A stretch of 64,000 bases of DNA from Nannocystis sp. RBIL2 (GCF_026626745.1 NZ_JAPNJW010000001.1:4324001-4388000); one strand, 5' to 3'; counted from the stretch's first letter, positions 24,055 through 33,035 are shown. Numbers and translations are program-made. The notes: generated by a model from the sequence alone, not told the origin.

Positions 24055-24722
24055 GGCGCCGGCTCCGTGCGCAGGCGATAGCCGATGCCCCACACCGTCT
24101 CGATGCACTCCTCCGGCGCCAGCTTCTTGCGCAGGCGCGACGCGTGCACGTCGAGCGTGCGCTCGCTGCCCTCGCGGTCGGGGCCCAGCACGTGCTCGGC
24201 CAGCCACGCGCGGGTCAGCGCTGCCCCCGGACGGCGGGCCAGCGCCGCCAGGAAGTCGAATTCCACCCGCGTCAATTCGACCGCCCGCCCGCGCACCTGC
24301 ACCACCCGCCGCGCCCGGTCGATCGTCAGCGCCCCGACCGTCAGCGTGTCGTCGCGCTGCAGCGCCGGCCGGCGCAGCCGCGCCCGCACCCGCTCGACCA
24401 GCTCCTCCGGCCAGAACGGCTTGGTCATGTAGTCGTCGGCCCCGAGCTTGAGCGCGCCGACCTTGTCCATCGTGTCGGCGCGGGCGCTCAGCACCAGCAC
24501 CGGCACGTCGGCGCGCGCTCGCAGGTCGCGGAGGATGTCGAGCCCGTGCGTGCCGGGCAGCATCAGATCGAGGATCACCAGCGCCAGCCCGGCCGCGTCC
24601 TCGGGGGCGATCGCCCGCCCCTCCGTCCACCACGTCGGCTCGTAGCCGGCGCGGCGCAGGTGCAGCACGATCTGCCGCCCCAGCTCGCGGTCGTCCTCGA
24701 TGACCAGCACGCGCTCCGCCAC
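24051..24722 (-). CDS. OmpR-family response regulator
   Basis: A 223-aa two-component regulator. The receiver domain has the acidic pair in VLVIEDDREL, the phosphoacceptor Asp in LVILDLMLPG and the conserved Lys in DYMTKPFWPEE. The C-terminal winged-helix DNA-binding domain is of OmpR/PhoB type (VELTRVEFDFLAALARRPGA, then RTLDVHASRLRKKL and VWGIGYRLR). It overlaps the downstream kinase gene by 4 nt, so the cognate pair is clear. GTG at 24722 (MAERVLVIEDD) starts at the first receiver strand and has AAGG upstream; a TTG at 24758 would add 12 residues. It is divergent from the dioxygenase-like gene. Confidence 0.93.
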   Translation of the reverse strand: MAERVLVIEDDRELGRQIVLHLRRAGYEPTWWTEGRAIAPEDAAGLALVILDLMLPGTHGLDILRDLRARADVPVLVLSARADTMDKVGALKLGADDYMTKPFWPEELVERVRARLRRPALQRDDTLTVGALTIDRARRVVQVRGRAVELTRVEFDFLAALARRPGAALTRAWLAEHVLGPDREGSERTLDVHASRLRKKLAPEECIETVWGIGYRLRTEPAP

Positions 24723-24866
24723 GCCTTCAGTGATTCTCGATCCGCCCGCCCCGCGCAACGCCGCGCCACGTGAGCCGCCTGCACGACTTCAGTTGGTGTT
24801 CACCCACGAGCTGCAACATTTGCTTAAGATCCGTCGCCTACGGTTCCAGACGAGGGAGCGAACACC

Positions 24867-25895
24867 ATGACAGCGCATTCCATTCTTCGACGTCCGACAC
24901 GGCGCGAATTCGCGCTCGGCGCCCTCGGCGGCGCCGCAGCGGCGGTCCTGGTCGCTTGCGGCGACTCGAACGGCGGCGACACCGACACCACCACCGGCAC
25001 CACCACGGGCACCACCGACGGCGACACCAGCAGCACCACCGGCGGCACCGACTCGACCACCGGCCCGACGTCGACGAGTCCGACCACCGGCGACGCCAGC
25101 ACCACCGGCGACGCCACCACGGGCGATACCACCGGCGCCGCGTGCGGCAACGCGACCGCGTGGGCCACCGGCGGCACCGCGGCGATGACGATGAAGCACT
25201 GCTACCCCGACCCGTTCGCCGACGGCGTCACGGAGTGCGTCCTGATGTGCGAGACCACCGCGGGCCCCTGCACCGCCGACACGATCGAGCGCCAGGACGT
25301 GAGCGAGGGCTGGGCGGGCCTGCCGGTCCGCCTCGCGCTGCTCGTGGTGGCCGCGGACACGTGCGAGCCGCTGGCGAACGCGAAGGTGGAGATCTGGCAC
25401 ACCCAGCGCACGGGCGTGTACTCGGGCGTGACGCCGAGCGGGGCGTTCTGCTACGGCGACGACCCCGAAGCGGAGAACCACCTCTACTTCCGCGGCACGC
25501 AGACGACCGGCAGCGACGGCCGCGTCGACTTCGATACCTGCTTCCCCGGCTGGTATGGCGGCCGCGCGGTCCACATCCACTTCCGCGTGTACATCGACGA
25601 CGCGCTGCACGCGACCTCGCAGCTGTTCTTCGGCGACGACCTCAACGCCGAGATCTTCGCCGGCCACGCCGATTACAGCGAGTTCGGCCAGCCCGACACC
25701 ACCAACGAGACCGACAACATCATCGGCGGCGAGGACGACAAGACCAACTACCTCCTCACCGTCGCTCGCATGCCCGACGGCGCCATGCTGGCGTCGAAGG
25801 TCATCGCCATCCGCGCGTCGCTCGACCAGCAGTCGTGCCAGACCCAGGGCGGCGGCATGGGCGGCGGCGGCATGATGCCCCCGCCGATGCCCTGA
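24867..25895 (+). CDS. Intradiol ring-cleavage dioxygenase-like Tat lipoprotein
   Basis: A 342-aa exported protein. The signal has a twin-arginine motif (TRREFALGALGG) and a lipobox ending at Cys31. A Thr/Gly-rich linker follows (about residues 32-90). The C-terminal beta-sandwich resembles catechol/protocatechuate dioxygenases: PLANAKVEIWHTQRTGVYSG, then FRGTQTTGSDGRVDFDT and FPGWYGGRAVHIHFRVY. The two Tyr (GVYSG and GWYGG) and the two His (VHIHF) fit the Fe(III) ligands of the family. Substrate unknown; an exported form would act on external aromatics. The tail is Gly/Met/Pro-rich. Start: ATG with GGGAG about 10 nt upstream. Confidence 0.87.
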   Translation: MTAHSILRRPTRREFALGALGGAAAAVLVACGDSNGGDTDTTTGTTTGTTDGDTSSTTGGTDSTTGPTSTSPTTGDASTTGDATTGDTTGAACGNATAWATGGTAAMTMKHCYPDPFADGVTECVLMCETTAGPCTADTIERQDVSEGWAGLPVRLALLVVAADTCEPLANAKVEIWHTQRTGVYSGVTPSGAFCYGDDPEAENHLYFRGTQTTGSDGRVDFDTCFPGWYGGRAVHIHFRVYIDDALHATSQLFFGDDLNAEIFAGHADYSEFGQPDTTNETDNIIGGEDDKTNYLLTVARMPDGAMLASKVIAIRASLDQQSCQTQGGGMGGGGMMPPPMP

Positions 25896-26288
25896 GCTCC
25901 GCGCCGCGGAGTGACGCGGGCGCAGTCACTCCGCGCTCCTCCGAACTAGCGACGGGACCTCGCGCTCTCGAGGTTCTCGCGCCGAGACTTGTGTAAGCCC
26001 TCCGACCTCGCGGACCTCGCTCGGTCCTCACGCTCCGACACGACCTCGCTCTCGCTCCGAGATCTCTGAACCATCCGGGCCCAAGAACTTCGAGCGCTGC
26101 GAGATCGCGTCCTCGCTTCGTCCGCAGTCCGGCCCTCTGCGACCTCACGAACTCCGCCCACCAAACTCGCGTCCTCACCGGGCTCGCCGCCCGCGTCGCG
26201 CGATCGCCGACCGGCCCAGCCTCTCGTCCTCGCTGCCGCACCGGCCCGCCGTCGAAGCGCGGGCGCGCTCGCGCTACACTGGCGGGCC
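25896..26288. other. Intergenic region, no gene seen
   Basis: A 393-bp spacer of low-complexity CT/GA-rich DNA with repeated ACCTCGC and CTCGC words. Apart from the hairpin at 25905-25935 and the -10-like TACACT at 26275-26280, I see nothing in it. Confidence 0.6.
25905..25935 (+). terminator. Stem-loop after the dioxygenase-like gene
   Basis: An 11-bp perfect inverted repeat (CGCGGAGTGAC / GTCACTCCGCG, 9-nt loop) starting 10 nt after the stop codon. No T-tract follows, so any termination would be of a non-canonical type. Confidence 0.5.
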
Positions 26289-27905
26289 GTGACTGCGAAC
26301 GCCAGCGAGGACGTGCTCGACGCCGCGGGTCTGCGCCGCGCAGTCGACTCGCTCGCCGGCAGCCCCGTGCTCGGCGTCGCGGTCGTCCTCGCCGCGCCGC
26401 ACCCCGACGCGCCGCGCGAGTCCGCCAGCGACCCGCGGCGCGTCCGCGTCGACCTGCTCGCCCTCGCGGCCGAGGGCCGCACCTTCGTCGTCCACTGCAA
26501 CTGCTTCTCGCCGTCCGACCTGCTGCAGCTCGTGCCGGTGCTCGCCGGCCCGCACGCGCCCTACGTCGTCTTCCCCGACGCCCACTTCCACCTCACCGCC
26601 CTCGCCGGCCTCGGCCTGCCGGTCGCGCGGGTCGGCTGCACGCGCACCGCGGCCACCCTGCTGGCCGAGGGCGTCGTCGCCCGTCACGACGAGCTCGAGA
26701 TCGCCGCGCTGGCTCGCCGCCACCTCGGCGCCGGCCTGCCCGGCGAATGGCTCTCGGGACAGGTCCTTCCGGCCTGGTCGCGACTCGAGGTCGTCGCCGC
26801 CGCCGCCGCCGCCGCGCCCCCGCTGCTGCGCGTCCTCACCCCCGAGCTGCGGGCCCGCGGCATGTCGCGGGCCTACGAGCTCGAGTGCAAGCTGCTGCCC
26901 GCGGTGGTCGCCATGGAGGCCGCCGGCGTCAGCGTCGACGGCCCGCGCTGGAACACCATCGCCGACGGCTGGCGCGCCGAGCTGCAGGTCACCGAGGCGC
27001 CGGAGCGCAAGGCCCAGCTCGAGAAGCTGGTCTCGACCTACGCCCACTGGCCGCGCGAGCACCTCGGCGACGACGGCCGCATGCGCCCGCACCTGCACCC
27101 GCTGGCGACCGACTCGGGCCGGTTCGCCTGCAGCCAGCCCAACCTGCAGCAGGTGCCCTCGGAGCACACCGCCCCGGGCCTGCGCTCGTGCTTCCGCGCC
27201 GAGCCTGGCAACGTGCTGGTGATCGCCGACTACGCGCAGATCGAGCTACGCGTGGCGGCCCACCTGGCGCCGTGCGCGGCCATGCGGGAGGTGTTCCACG
27301 CCGGCCGCGACCCGCACCGCGCGACCGCGGCGACCCTCGCGCGCAAGCCCGAGGCCGAGGTCACCGCCCACGAGCGCAAGCTCGCCAAGGCCGTCAACTT
27401 CGGCTTCCTGTTCGGCATGGGCGCGCGCCGCTTCCAGGAGTACGCCGAGGCCAGCTACGGCCTCACCCTCGACCTCGCCGCCGCCGAGCGCGCCCGCGAG
27501 GCCTTCTTCGCCACCTTCCCCGGCGTCGCCGCCTGGCACCGCAAGGTCTCGGCCCTGCAGCCCCGCAGCGCCCGCGAAGACCTGACCGTCCGCACCGCGC
27601 TCGGCCGGCGCAAGCGCTTCCTCGCCGGCAAGTTCAGCTTCAACGCCGCCCTCAACATCCCCGTGCAGGGCACCGCCGCCGAGGGCTTCAAGAAGGCCAT
27701 GGTCGCCTTGCATCCGGCGCTCGCCGAGCTCGGCGGCCGGGGGATCCTCTGCGTCCACGACGAGTACCTGGCCGAGGTCCCCGAAGAGCACGGCGAGGCG
27801 GCCCGGGCGCTGGTCCAGCGGGTCATGCAGGAGGCCATGGCCGAGGTCGTGACTTCGGTGCCGATCGTCGTCGACAGCCGGGTCGCGCGGCACTGGGGCG
27901 AGTGA
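26289..27905 (+). CDS. Compact family-A DNA polymerase
   Basis: A 538-aa polymerase-I-like protein, well short of full-length PolA. The polymerase motifs are all present: GRFACSQPNLQQVP, motif A IADYAQIELRVAAHL (Asp314), motif B ERKLAKAVNFGFLFGMG (about 362-378) and motif C CVHDEYLAEV (His490, Asp491). The N-terminal 200 residues fit a 3'-5' exonuclease fold in position, but the D-x-E metal motif is missing: the first strand reads PVLGVAVVLAAP. No 5'-3' exonuclease domain exists. It may serve in repair or translesion synthesis without proofreading. GTG start with TACACT 8 nt upstream. Two 14-bp units (26748-26775) are in frame. Confidence 0.88.
   Translation: MTANASEDVLDAAGLRRAVDSLAGSPVLGVAVVLAAPHPDAPRESASDPRRVRVDLLALAAEGRTFVVHCNCFSPSDLLQLVPVLAGPHAPYVVFPDAHFHLTALAGLGLPVARVGCTRTAATLLAEGVVARHDELEIAALARRHLGAGLPGEWLSGQVLPAWSRLEVVAAAAAAAPPLLRVLTPELRARGMSRAYELECKLLPAVVAMEAAGVSVDGPRWNTIADGWRAELQVTEAPERKAQLEKLVSTYAHWPREHLGDDGRMRPHLHPLATDSGRFACSQPNLQQVPSEHTAPGLRSCFRAEPGNVLVIADYAQIELRVAAHLAPCAAMREVFHAGRDPHRATAATLARKPEAEVTAHERKLAKAVNFGFLFGMGARRFQEYAEASYGLTLDLAAAERAREAFFATFPGVAAWHRKVSALQPRSAREDLTVRTALGRRKRFLAGKFSFNAALNIPVQGTAAEGFKKAMVALHPALAELGGRGILCVHDEYLAEVPEEHGEAARALVQRVMQEAMAEVVTSVPIVVDSRVARHWGE
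26748..26775. repeat. Two abutting 14-bp units inside the polymerase gene
   Basis: TGGCT-CTCG-GGACA (26748-26761) and GGTCC-TTCC-GGCCT (26762-26775). They encode the segment around EWLSGQVLPAW, between the degenerate exonuclease fold and the polymerase domain. Confidence 0.55.
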
Positions 27906-27995
27906 TTCCTGCCGACCGGCCACATCCTTGTATCGCGGCGAAACCTCACGCCCATTTCTCGTTTCCAAGCACGCCAGCACCACGCGGAGCCCTTC

Positions 27996-29549
27996 ATGTC
28001 TCAGACCCTATCTCGCCGCTCGTTCGCGGCCGTCTCTACCCTCGGCCTCGGGCTCCCGGGCTTGCTCGGCGGCTGCCGAGGGACCACAAAGGCCGGGAGC
28101 ACCACCATGATCCCCGGTGAACAAGCCCCCCTCGCCGACCACCTCGGGTGGTTCTCCGTCGACAAGCCCACGATCGCGCGCGTCATGACCGAACTGACCG
28201 CGCGCGGCGCCGACGCTGCCGACCTCTACTTCCAGTACAGCCGCGACAACTCGATCACGATGGAGGACGGCATCATCAGCCGCGCAAGCTCGTCGATCGA
28301 CCAGGGCGTCGGCCTGCGGGTGGTGGTCGGCGACCAGACCGGCTACGCGTTCACCGAGGACCTGTCCCTCGAGGCGATGCTGGCGGCGGCGCGCACGGCG
28401 GCGGGCATCGCCCACAGCGGCGCGGCGCACGCTCCGGTCGAGTTCAAGCAGCGCTCGCGGTCGACCAACTTCTACACGCTGAGCCAGCCGTGGGCCGAGG
28501 TGCAGACGGTGCAGAAGCTGCCGCGCATCGAGCACCTGGCCGCGCTCGCGCGCAAGGCCGACCCGTCGATCCACAAGGTCACGGTCAGCTGGGCCGACGG
28601 CGAGGAGTTGGTCCTCATCGCCGACATGCACGGCAACGTCCACACCGACGTGCGACCGATGACGCGCCTGTGGTGCATGCTGACCGCCAAGAAGGGCGAC
28701 GTCACCCAGAGCAACAGCGCCAACCTGGCCGGGCGCCACGGCTTCGACTGGTACACCGACGAGCGCCTCGAGTTCCTGGCCAAGGAGGCCGTGTCGCGCA
28801 CGATGGTGCTGTTCGACGCCAAGCGCCCGCCGGCCGGCGAGATGCCGGTGGTGCTGGCGGCAGGCGCCAGCGGCATCCTCCTGCACGAGGCCATCGGCCA
28901 CGGCATGGAGGCCGACTTCAACCGCAAGAACACCAGCATCTACGCCAGCATGATCGGCAAGAAGGTCGCGCCGGACTTCGTCACGATCGTCGACGACGCG
29001 ACCCAGGCGGGCGAGCGCGGCGCGCTCAACGTCGACGACGAGGGCAACCCGGTCGAGAAGACCGTCCTCGTCGACCACGGCGTGATGGCGTCGTACCTGC
29101 ACGACAGCATCAGCGCCAAGCACTACAAGGTGAAGGCGACCGGCTCGGGCCGGCGCGAGTCGTTCCGCCACTCGCCGATGCCGCGCATGCGCAGCACGTA
29201 CATGGAGAACGGCCCGCACACGCGCGAGGAGATCATCGCCTCGGTCAAGAAGGGCATCATCGCCGAGACCTTCACCAACGGTCAGGTCCAGATCGGCGCC
29301 GGCGACTTCACCTTCTACATCAAGAACGGCTGGCTCATCGAGGACGGCAAGATCACCGCCCCGATCAAGGACATCAACATCATCGGCAACGGCCCCGAGG
29401 CGCTGCGCAACGTCACCATGGTGGCCAACGACTGCAAGCTCGACTTCGGGGGCTGGACCTGCGGCAAGGACGGCCAGAGCGTGCCGGTGTCGCAGGGCCT
29501 GCCCACCACCCTGGTCTCGAAGATGACCGTCGGAGGCGAGAATGTCTGA
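27996..29549 (+). CDS. TldD-family metalloprotease with a Tat signal
   Basis: A 517-aa protein of the TldD/PmbA family, which forms a heterodimer with TldE and cleaves peptides with one zinc site. The zinc motif is HEAIGHGMEAD (His297, Glu298, His302). Family segments LRVVVGDQTGYAFTEDLS and IGAGDFTFYIKNGWLIEDGK are clear. Unlike cytoplasmic E. coli TldD it begins with SRRSFAAVSTLGLGLPGLLGGC, a twin-arginine signal with a lipobox (Cys27), so export is predicted. It overlaps the tldE-like gene by 8 nt. Start: ATG with GGAG about 10 nt upstream. Confidence 0.92.
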   Translation: MSQTLSRRSFAAVSTLGLGLPGLLGGCRGTTKAGSTTMIPGEQAPLADHLGWFSVDKPTIARVMTELTARGADAADLYFQYSRDNSITMEDGIISRASSSIDQGVGLRVVVGDQTGYAFTEDLSLEAMLAAARTAAGIAHSGAAHAPVEFKQRSRSTNFYTLSQPWAEVQTVQKLPRIEHLAALARKADPSIHKVTVSWADGEELVLIADMHGNVHTDVRPMTRLWCMLTAKKGDVTQSNSANLAGRHGFDWYTDERLEFLAKEAVSRTMVLFDAKRPPAGEMPVVLAAGASGILLHEAIGHGMEADFNRKNTSIYASMIGKKVAPDFVTIVDDATQAGERGALNVDDEGNPVEKTVLVDHGVMASYLHDSISAKHYKVKATGSGRRESFRHSPMPRMRSTYMENGPHTREEIIASVKKGIIAETFTNGQVQIGAGDFTFYIKNGWLIEDGKITAPIKDINIIGNGPEALRNVTMVANDCKLDFGGWTCGKDGQSVPVSQGLPTTLVSKMTVGGENV

Positions 29550-30855
29550 CCTGATCCAAAGCGCCCGCACCGCCATCGACCTGGCCAAGAAGGCAGGTGC
29601 CCAGGACGCCTGGGCCGCCGTCTCGCGCGACCGCTCGGTGTCCCTCGTCTACCGCGACGGCAAGGTCGAGAAGGTCGAGGAGAGCACCTCCCGCGGCCTC
29701 GGCATCAGCCTCTACGTCGACGGCCGCTACTCGTCGCACAGCACCACCGACCTCCGCCCCGACCGCCTGGCCGGCTTCATCAAGGAGGCGGTCGCGCTCA
29801 CCCGCGTGCTGCAGCCCGACCCCTTCCGCGTGATCCCCGACCCCGCGCTGTTCAAGGGCCGCCCCACAGCCGACCTCGAGCGCGTCGACCCGTCCGTCGC
29901 CAAGCTGACCCGCGAGCAGCGCGAGGCCTGGTGCGCCGAGATGGACGCCAAGGCCCACAGCGACTCGCGCGTCATCTCGGCCGAGAGCAACCTGTTCAGC
30001 GGCGAGTCGCAGGGCGCCGCCGCCAGCAGCAACGGCTTCGACGGCACCTGGGACGGCAGCTACGTCGGCTACTCCTGCACCGCGACGGTGCGCGAGGGCG
30101 AGGACAAGCGCCCCGAGGGCTCGGCCCACGCCGTCGGCCGCTTCCTCGCCGGCCTGCCCGAGCCGGCGGCCGTGGCCGCGCTGGCGCTGAAGCGGACCAT
30201 CGACCGCCTCGGCAGCACCAAGGGCCCGACGGTGCGCACGACGATGGTGGTCGACCCCGAGGCCGCGGTGTCGCTGATCTCGCGCGCCCTGTCGCCGCTG
30301 TCGGCCGCGTCGATCCAGCAGGGTCGCTCCTACCTGGCCGGCAAGCAGGGCCAGAAGGTGTTCGGCGACAAGCTGACGATCACCGACGACCCGCTGGTGC
30401 CGCGCGGCCTGAGCTCGCGCCACTTCGACGGCGAGGGCATCTCGGCCAAGCGCATGCCGCTGATCGAGGCCGGCGTGGTCCGCAACTACTACGTCGACAC
30501 CTATTACGGCAAAAAGCTCGGCATGGCCCCGACCACCGGCTCGGCCAGCAACCGCGTGCTCGCCCTCGGCAACAAGTCGCTGGCGGCCCTCATCGCCGAC
30601 GTCCAGGACGGCATCTACGTCACCTCCTGGCTCGGCGGCAACAGCGACGCGACCACCGGCGACTTCTCGCTCGGCCTCCGCGGCCACCAGATCAAGGGCG
30701 GCAAGATCGGCGCCCCGATCGGCGAGATGAACGTCACCGGCAACCTCGCCGCCCTGTTCGCCAAGCTCGCCCTCCTCGGCGACGACCCCTACCCGTACTC
30801 GAGCCTGCGCGCCCCCACCCTCGTGTTCGAGGACGTGCAGTTCAGCGGGACCTGA
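29542..30855 (+). CDS. TldE/PmbA-family protein
   Basis: A 437-aa partner of TldD. The N-terminal domain shows the shared fold (SLVYRDGKVEKVEESTSRGL, then GISLYVDGRYSSHSTTDLRP). The C-terminal domain has LTITDDPLVPRGLSSRHFDG and the typical ending GAPIGEMNVTGNL. It lacks the HExxxH motif, as TldE proteins do. There is no visible signal peptide, although the overlapping TldD is Tat-type; it may be co-exported bound to TldD, or stay inside. Its TGA stop is the first three bases of a 14-bp repeat array. Confidence 0.93.
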   Translation: MSDLIQSARTAIDLAKKAGAQDAWAAVSRDRSVSLVYRDGKVEKVEESTSRGLGISLYVDGRYSSHSTTDLRPDRLAGFIKEAVALTRVLQPDPFRVIPDPALFKGRPTADLERVDPSVAKLTREQREAWCAEMDAKAHSDSRVISAESNLFSGESQGAAASSNGFDGTWDGSYVGYSCTATVREGEDKRPEGSAHAVGRFLAGLPEPAAVAALALKRTIDRLGSTKGPTVRTTMVVDPEAAVSLISRALSPLSAASIQQGRSYLAGKQGQKVFGDKLTITDDPLVPRGLSSRHFDGEGISAKRMPLIEAGVVRNYYVDTYYGKKLGMAPTTGSASNRVLALGNKSLAALIADVQDGIYVTSWLGGNSDATTGDFSLGLRGHQIKGGKIGAPIGEMNVTGNLAALFAKLALLGDDPYPYSSLRAPTLVFEDVQFSGT

Positions 30856-30922
30856 CCCGAAGCGCATGTGCGAAGGGGCCTGTCCGGCTGGACAGGTCCC
30901 TTTCGTCATGTCCTGGAGGACA
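30853..30922. repeat. Five abutting 14-bp units starting on a stop codon
   Basis: TGACC-CGAA-GCGCA (its TGA is the TldE stop), TGTGC-GAAG-GGGCC, TGTCC-GGCT-GGACA, GGTCC-CTTT-CGTCA and TGTCC-TGGA-GGACA, in exact 14-bp phase. The middle unit extends to a 14-bp stem (30872-30903, two G-T pairs). The array fills the space between convergent genes. Confidence 0.88.
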
Positions 30923-30939
30923 TCTATTCCAGCGCGCGC

Positions 30940-31737
30940 TCAGCCGCCCGGACAGCGCGGCTCGCCGGTGGTCATGTCGATCGCGGAGCCGTACGGCTTC
31001 CAGCCCGGCTGGTCGGGGTAGCAGCCGCTGTGGAACTGCCACAGCACGCCGCGCGGGTCGCGGGCTCGGCCCATCGAGTCGGTGCACGTCTCGAAGCGCG
31101 TGCAGCCGGCCAGCGTCAGGGGCCCGTGGCAATTCGGCCGCCCGATCACGTCGCTGCAGAACGCGTGCGCCGGGCACTGATCGACCCGCAGGCGCCCGCA
31201 GTCGCAGAACTCGCGGTCGTCCTCGGCGCAGCTCACCGAGACCATGCGAACGTGCGGCAGCCCCATCGCCTCGCGCACCTGCGGATGGGTCGCCACCACC
31301 CGCACGCTCCACAGCGAGGAGTCGATGTAGATCTCCCCCGCCCCGTGGGCCCGCAGGCGGACCATCACCCGCTCCCGCCGCGCCAGCTTCTCGGCCTCGG
31401 TGTACTCGACCTGGTCGCCGCGCTCGTCCGTCCGGTACTCGTCGAGCACGAGGGTCCATGCGAAGCGCACCTGCGGGTGCGCGCGCGCCTGCAGGCAACG
31501 CGCGAGGTAGTGGGGCGCGTGGCACTTCTCCTCGACGTCGCCCGGCGCGAGCTCGGCGCTGACCAGCAGCGACGGATCGACGCCGACCGGCTCGACGATC
31601 TCCGTCTTTCCCTCCGACGGCGCCCCGGTCGGCGGCGCCTCGGTGCGCGGGGGCTCGCCCGTGCGCGCGCACGCCAGCGCGAGGCCCAGCCAGCCGACCG
31701 CCGCGCGCACCTCCGGCCTCACGAGCGCTCTCCCCAT
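30940..31737 (-). CDS. Cys-rich lipoprotein, paralogue A
   Basis: A 265-aa lipoprotein (lipobox LALAC, Cys23) of unknown function. The mature part holds about twelve Cys, for example EEKCHAPHYLARCLQARAHP, EFCDCGRLRVDQCPAHAFC and LAGCTRFETCTDSMGRARD. A second copy of identical length without gaps lies at 33430-34227. The Cys, Trp and most other positions are the same by eye, and even the promoter (TACGGT, 7 nt before the ATG) and the DNA upstream of it are alike, so this is a recent duplication. Between the copies lies a secreted hydrolase gene on the same strand. Conserved Cys pairs suggest disulfides outside the cytoplasm. Confidence 0.8.
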   Translation of the reverse strand: MGRALVRPEVRAAVGWLGLALACARTGEPPRTEAPPTGAPSEGKTEIVEPVGVDPSLLVSAELAPGDVEEKCHAPHYLARCLQARAHPQVRFAWTLVLDEYRTDERGDQVEYTEAEKLARRERVMVRLRAHGAGEIYIDSSLWSVRVVATHPQVREAMGLPHVRMVSVSCAEDDREFCDCGRLRVDQCPAHAFCSDVIGRPNCHGPLTLAGCTRFETCTDSMGRARDPRGVLWQFHSGCYPDQPGWKPYGSAIDMTTGEPRCPGG

Positions 31738-31744
31738 CCCGACG

Positions 31745-31750
31745 ACCGTA
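31745..31750 (-). promoter_or_regulatory. -10-like hexamer of paralogue A
   Basis: TACGGT on the minus strand, 7 nt before the ATG at 31737. The paralogue has the same hexamer at the same distance (34235-34240), and the sequence further upstream is also shared (both contain GTCGGACGCGGATCGGCGGC in plus orientation), so the promoter was copied with the gene. Confidence 0.5.
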
Positions 31751-31811
31751 CCACCGGACCCCGCGGCCCGCGTCGGACGCGGATCGGCGGCGCTCCCCAT
31801 CGCCCCGACGC

Positions 31812-31853
31812 GATCGTCCCGGACATGCCCGCAGGGGCACGGCTCGGCTCGCA
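31812..31853. repeat. Three abutting 14-bp units after the secreted hydrolase gene
   Basis: GATCG-TCCC-GGACA, TGCCC-GCAG-GGGCA and CGGCT-CGGC-TCGCA, just beyond the stop of the minus-strand gene that ends at 31860. The middle unit pairs perfectly in the TGCCC/GGGCA variant. Confidence 0.65.
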
Positions 31854-31859
31854 GGCAGG

Positions 31860-33035
31860 TCACTTCTCCGCGATCGTCACCAGTCCCATGTCGACGTAGC
31901 GCTGCTGCGCCTCGGCCCCGGTCAGATAGGTGTCGTAGCCGGGCTCGTCGCGCAGCCATCGCCCGTAGTAGGCGACCACGTAGGCGCGCGCGAGCTCGTT
32001 GACGACGGCGTTGTCGAGCGTGGGCTGCTGGCAGAACGAGCAGGTGATCCCGCACGACGCCACGTCGTCGAGGAAGCTCATGTGATTGGCGCCGTTGATC
32101 GTGACCTGCAGCGCAGGGGCGCTGGCCTCGGCGTAGAACGTCGTGAAATTCTCGGCCGCCGGCGCGCAGGCCATGAAGCCGGCGGTGTCGAGGGTCTCGC
32201 CGAGGAAGCCGAGCGGGATGGCGATCGGCAGCATCGCGCTGGCGTCGGGGCACGCCTGCATGTTCGGGCACATGTTGGCGCCGTCGACCGGGTCGAGGGT
32301 GAGGGAGGCCTTGACGCGGGCGTCGTACATGGCGGCGAGCACGGAGATCTTGCCGCCCAGGGAGTGACCGGTGGCGCCGACGTTGTTCACGTCGGAGATG
32401 TCCCCGAGGACAGGATGCTCTGCCGCCCAGTCGAGCGCGGCGAGCACCTGCTTGGCGTTGGCGACGTGGTCGACGGTGCCGAAGATGTAGCCGGCGTGGT
32501 CGACGTTGAGGACGACGTAGCCGTGCGAGGCGAGGCGGGTGGCGTAGCTCGTGTACTGCGTCGGCGGCAGGTTGAAGCCGTGCGCGAGCGTCACCACCGG
32601 ATAGGGGCCGGCCTCGGGCCCACCGGTCGGATAGTAAGCGGTCACCCCGATCGCCGCGCCGTCGACGTCGATCTCGCCCGTGAGCTCCTCGAACTGCCAC
32701 GGTCCGTCCTCGGCCGGATCGTAGATCGCGTCGCCCGGCTCGTCGGTGGTGCCCTCGGTCGTGTCGACGCCGGTCGTGTCGACGCCGGTCGTGCTCGTCG
32801 TGGTCGAGGTCGGCCCGCCCTCGCTGGTCGGTCCTTCGCTCGTCGTGGTCGAGGCACTGCTCGTCCCCGTCGACGTCGAGGTGCTCGTCGTCGGGTCGTC
32901 CCCGGTGGTGCTGCCGGTGCTGGCGCCGGTGCCTGTTCCGGTGGAAGAGCCGGTGTCGCCGTCCGTGCCCGACGACGTCCCGCCGCCGTTGCACGCGATT
33001 GTGAAGACAAGGAGAAAGAGGGCAGACCGCTGCAT
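31860..33035 (-). CDS. Secreted alpha/beta hydrolase lipoprotein
   Basis: A 391-aa lipoprotein (lipobox FTIAC, Cys15) with a long Thr/Ser/Gly/Asp linker (about residues 16-105). The alpha/beta-hydrolase domain resembles chlorophyllase/PAF-acetylhydrolase-type esterases: YPVVTLAHGFNLPPTQYTSY (oxyanion region), VLNVDHAGYIFGT and the nucleophile elbow GATGHSLGGK with Ser225. The last His is probably in INGANHMSFLDD. Substrate unknown. TAGACG lies 7 nt before the ATG. A 14-bp unit, TGTCC-CCGA-GGACA, is in frame at 32399-32412 and encodes part of HPVLGDIS. It sits between two copies of the Cys-rich lipoprotein. Confidence 0.87.
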   Translation of the reverse strand: MQRSALFLLVFTIACNGGGTSSGTDGDTGSSTGTGTGASTGSTTGDDPTTSTSTSTGTSSASTTTSEGPTSEGGPTSTTTSTTGVDTTGVDTTEGTTDEPGDAIYDPAEDGPWQFEELTGEIDVDGAAIGVTAYYPTGGPEAGPYPVVTLAHGFNLPPTQYTSYATRLASHGYVVLNVDHAGYIFGTVDHVANAKQVLAALDWAAEHPVLGDISDVNNVGATGHSLGGKISVLAAMYDARVKASLTLDPVDGANMCPNMQACPDASAMLPIAIPLGFLGETLDTAGFMACAPAAENFTTFYAEASAPALQVTINGANHMSFLDDVASCGITCSFCQQPTLDNAVVNELARAYVVAYYGRWLRDEPGYDTYLTGAEAQQRYVDMGLVTIAEK

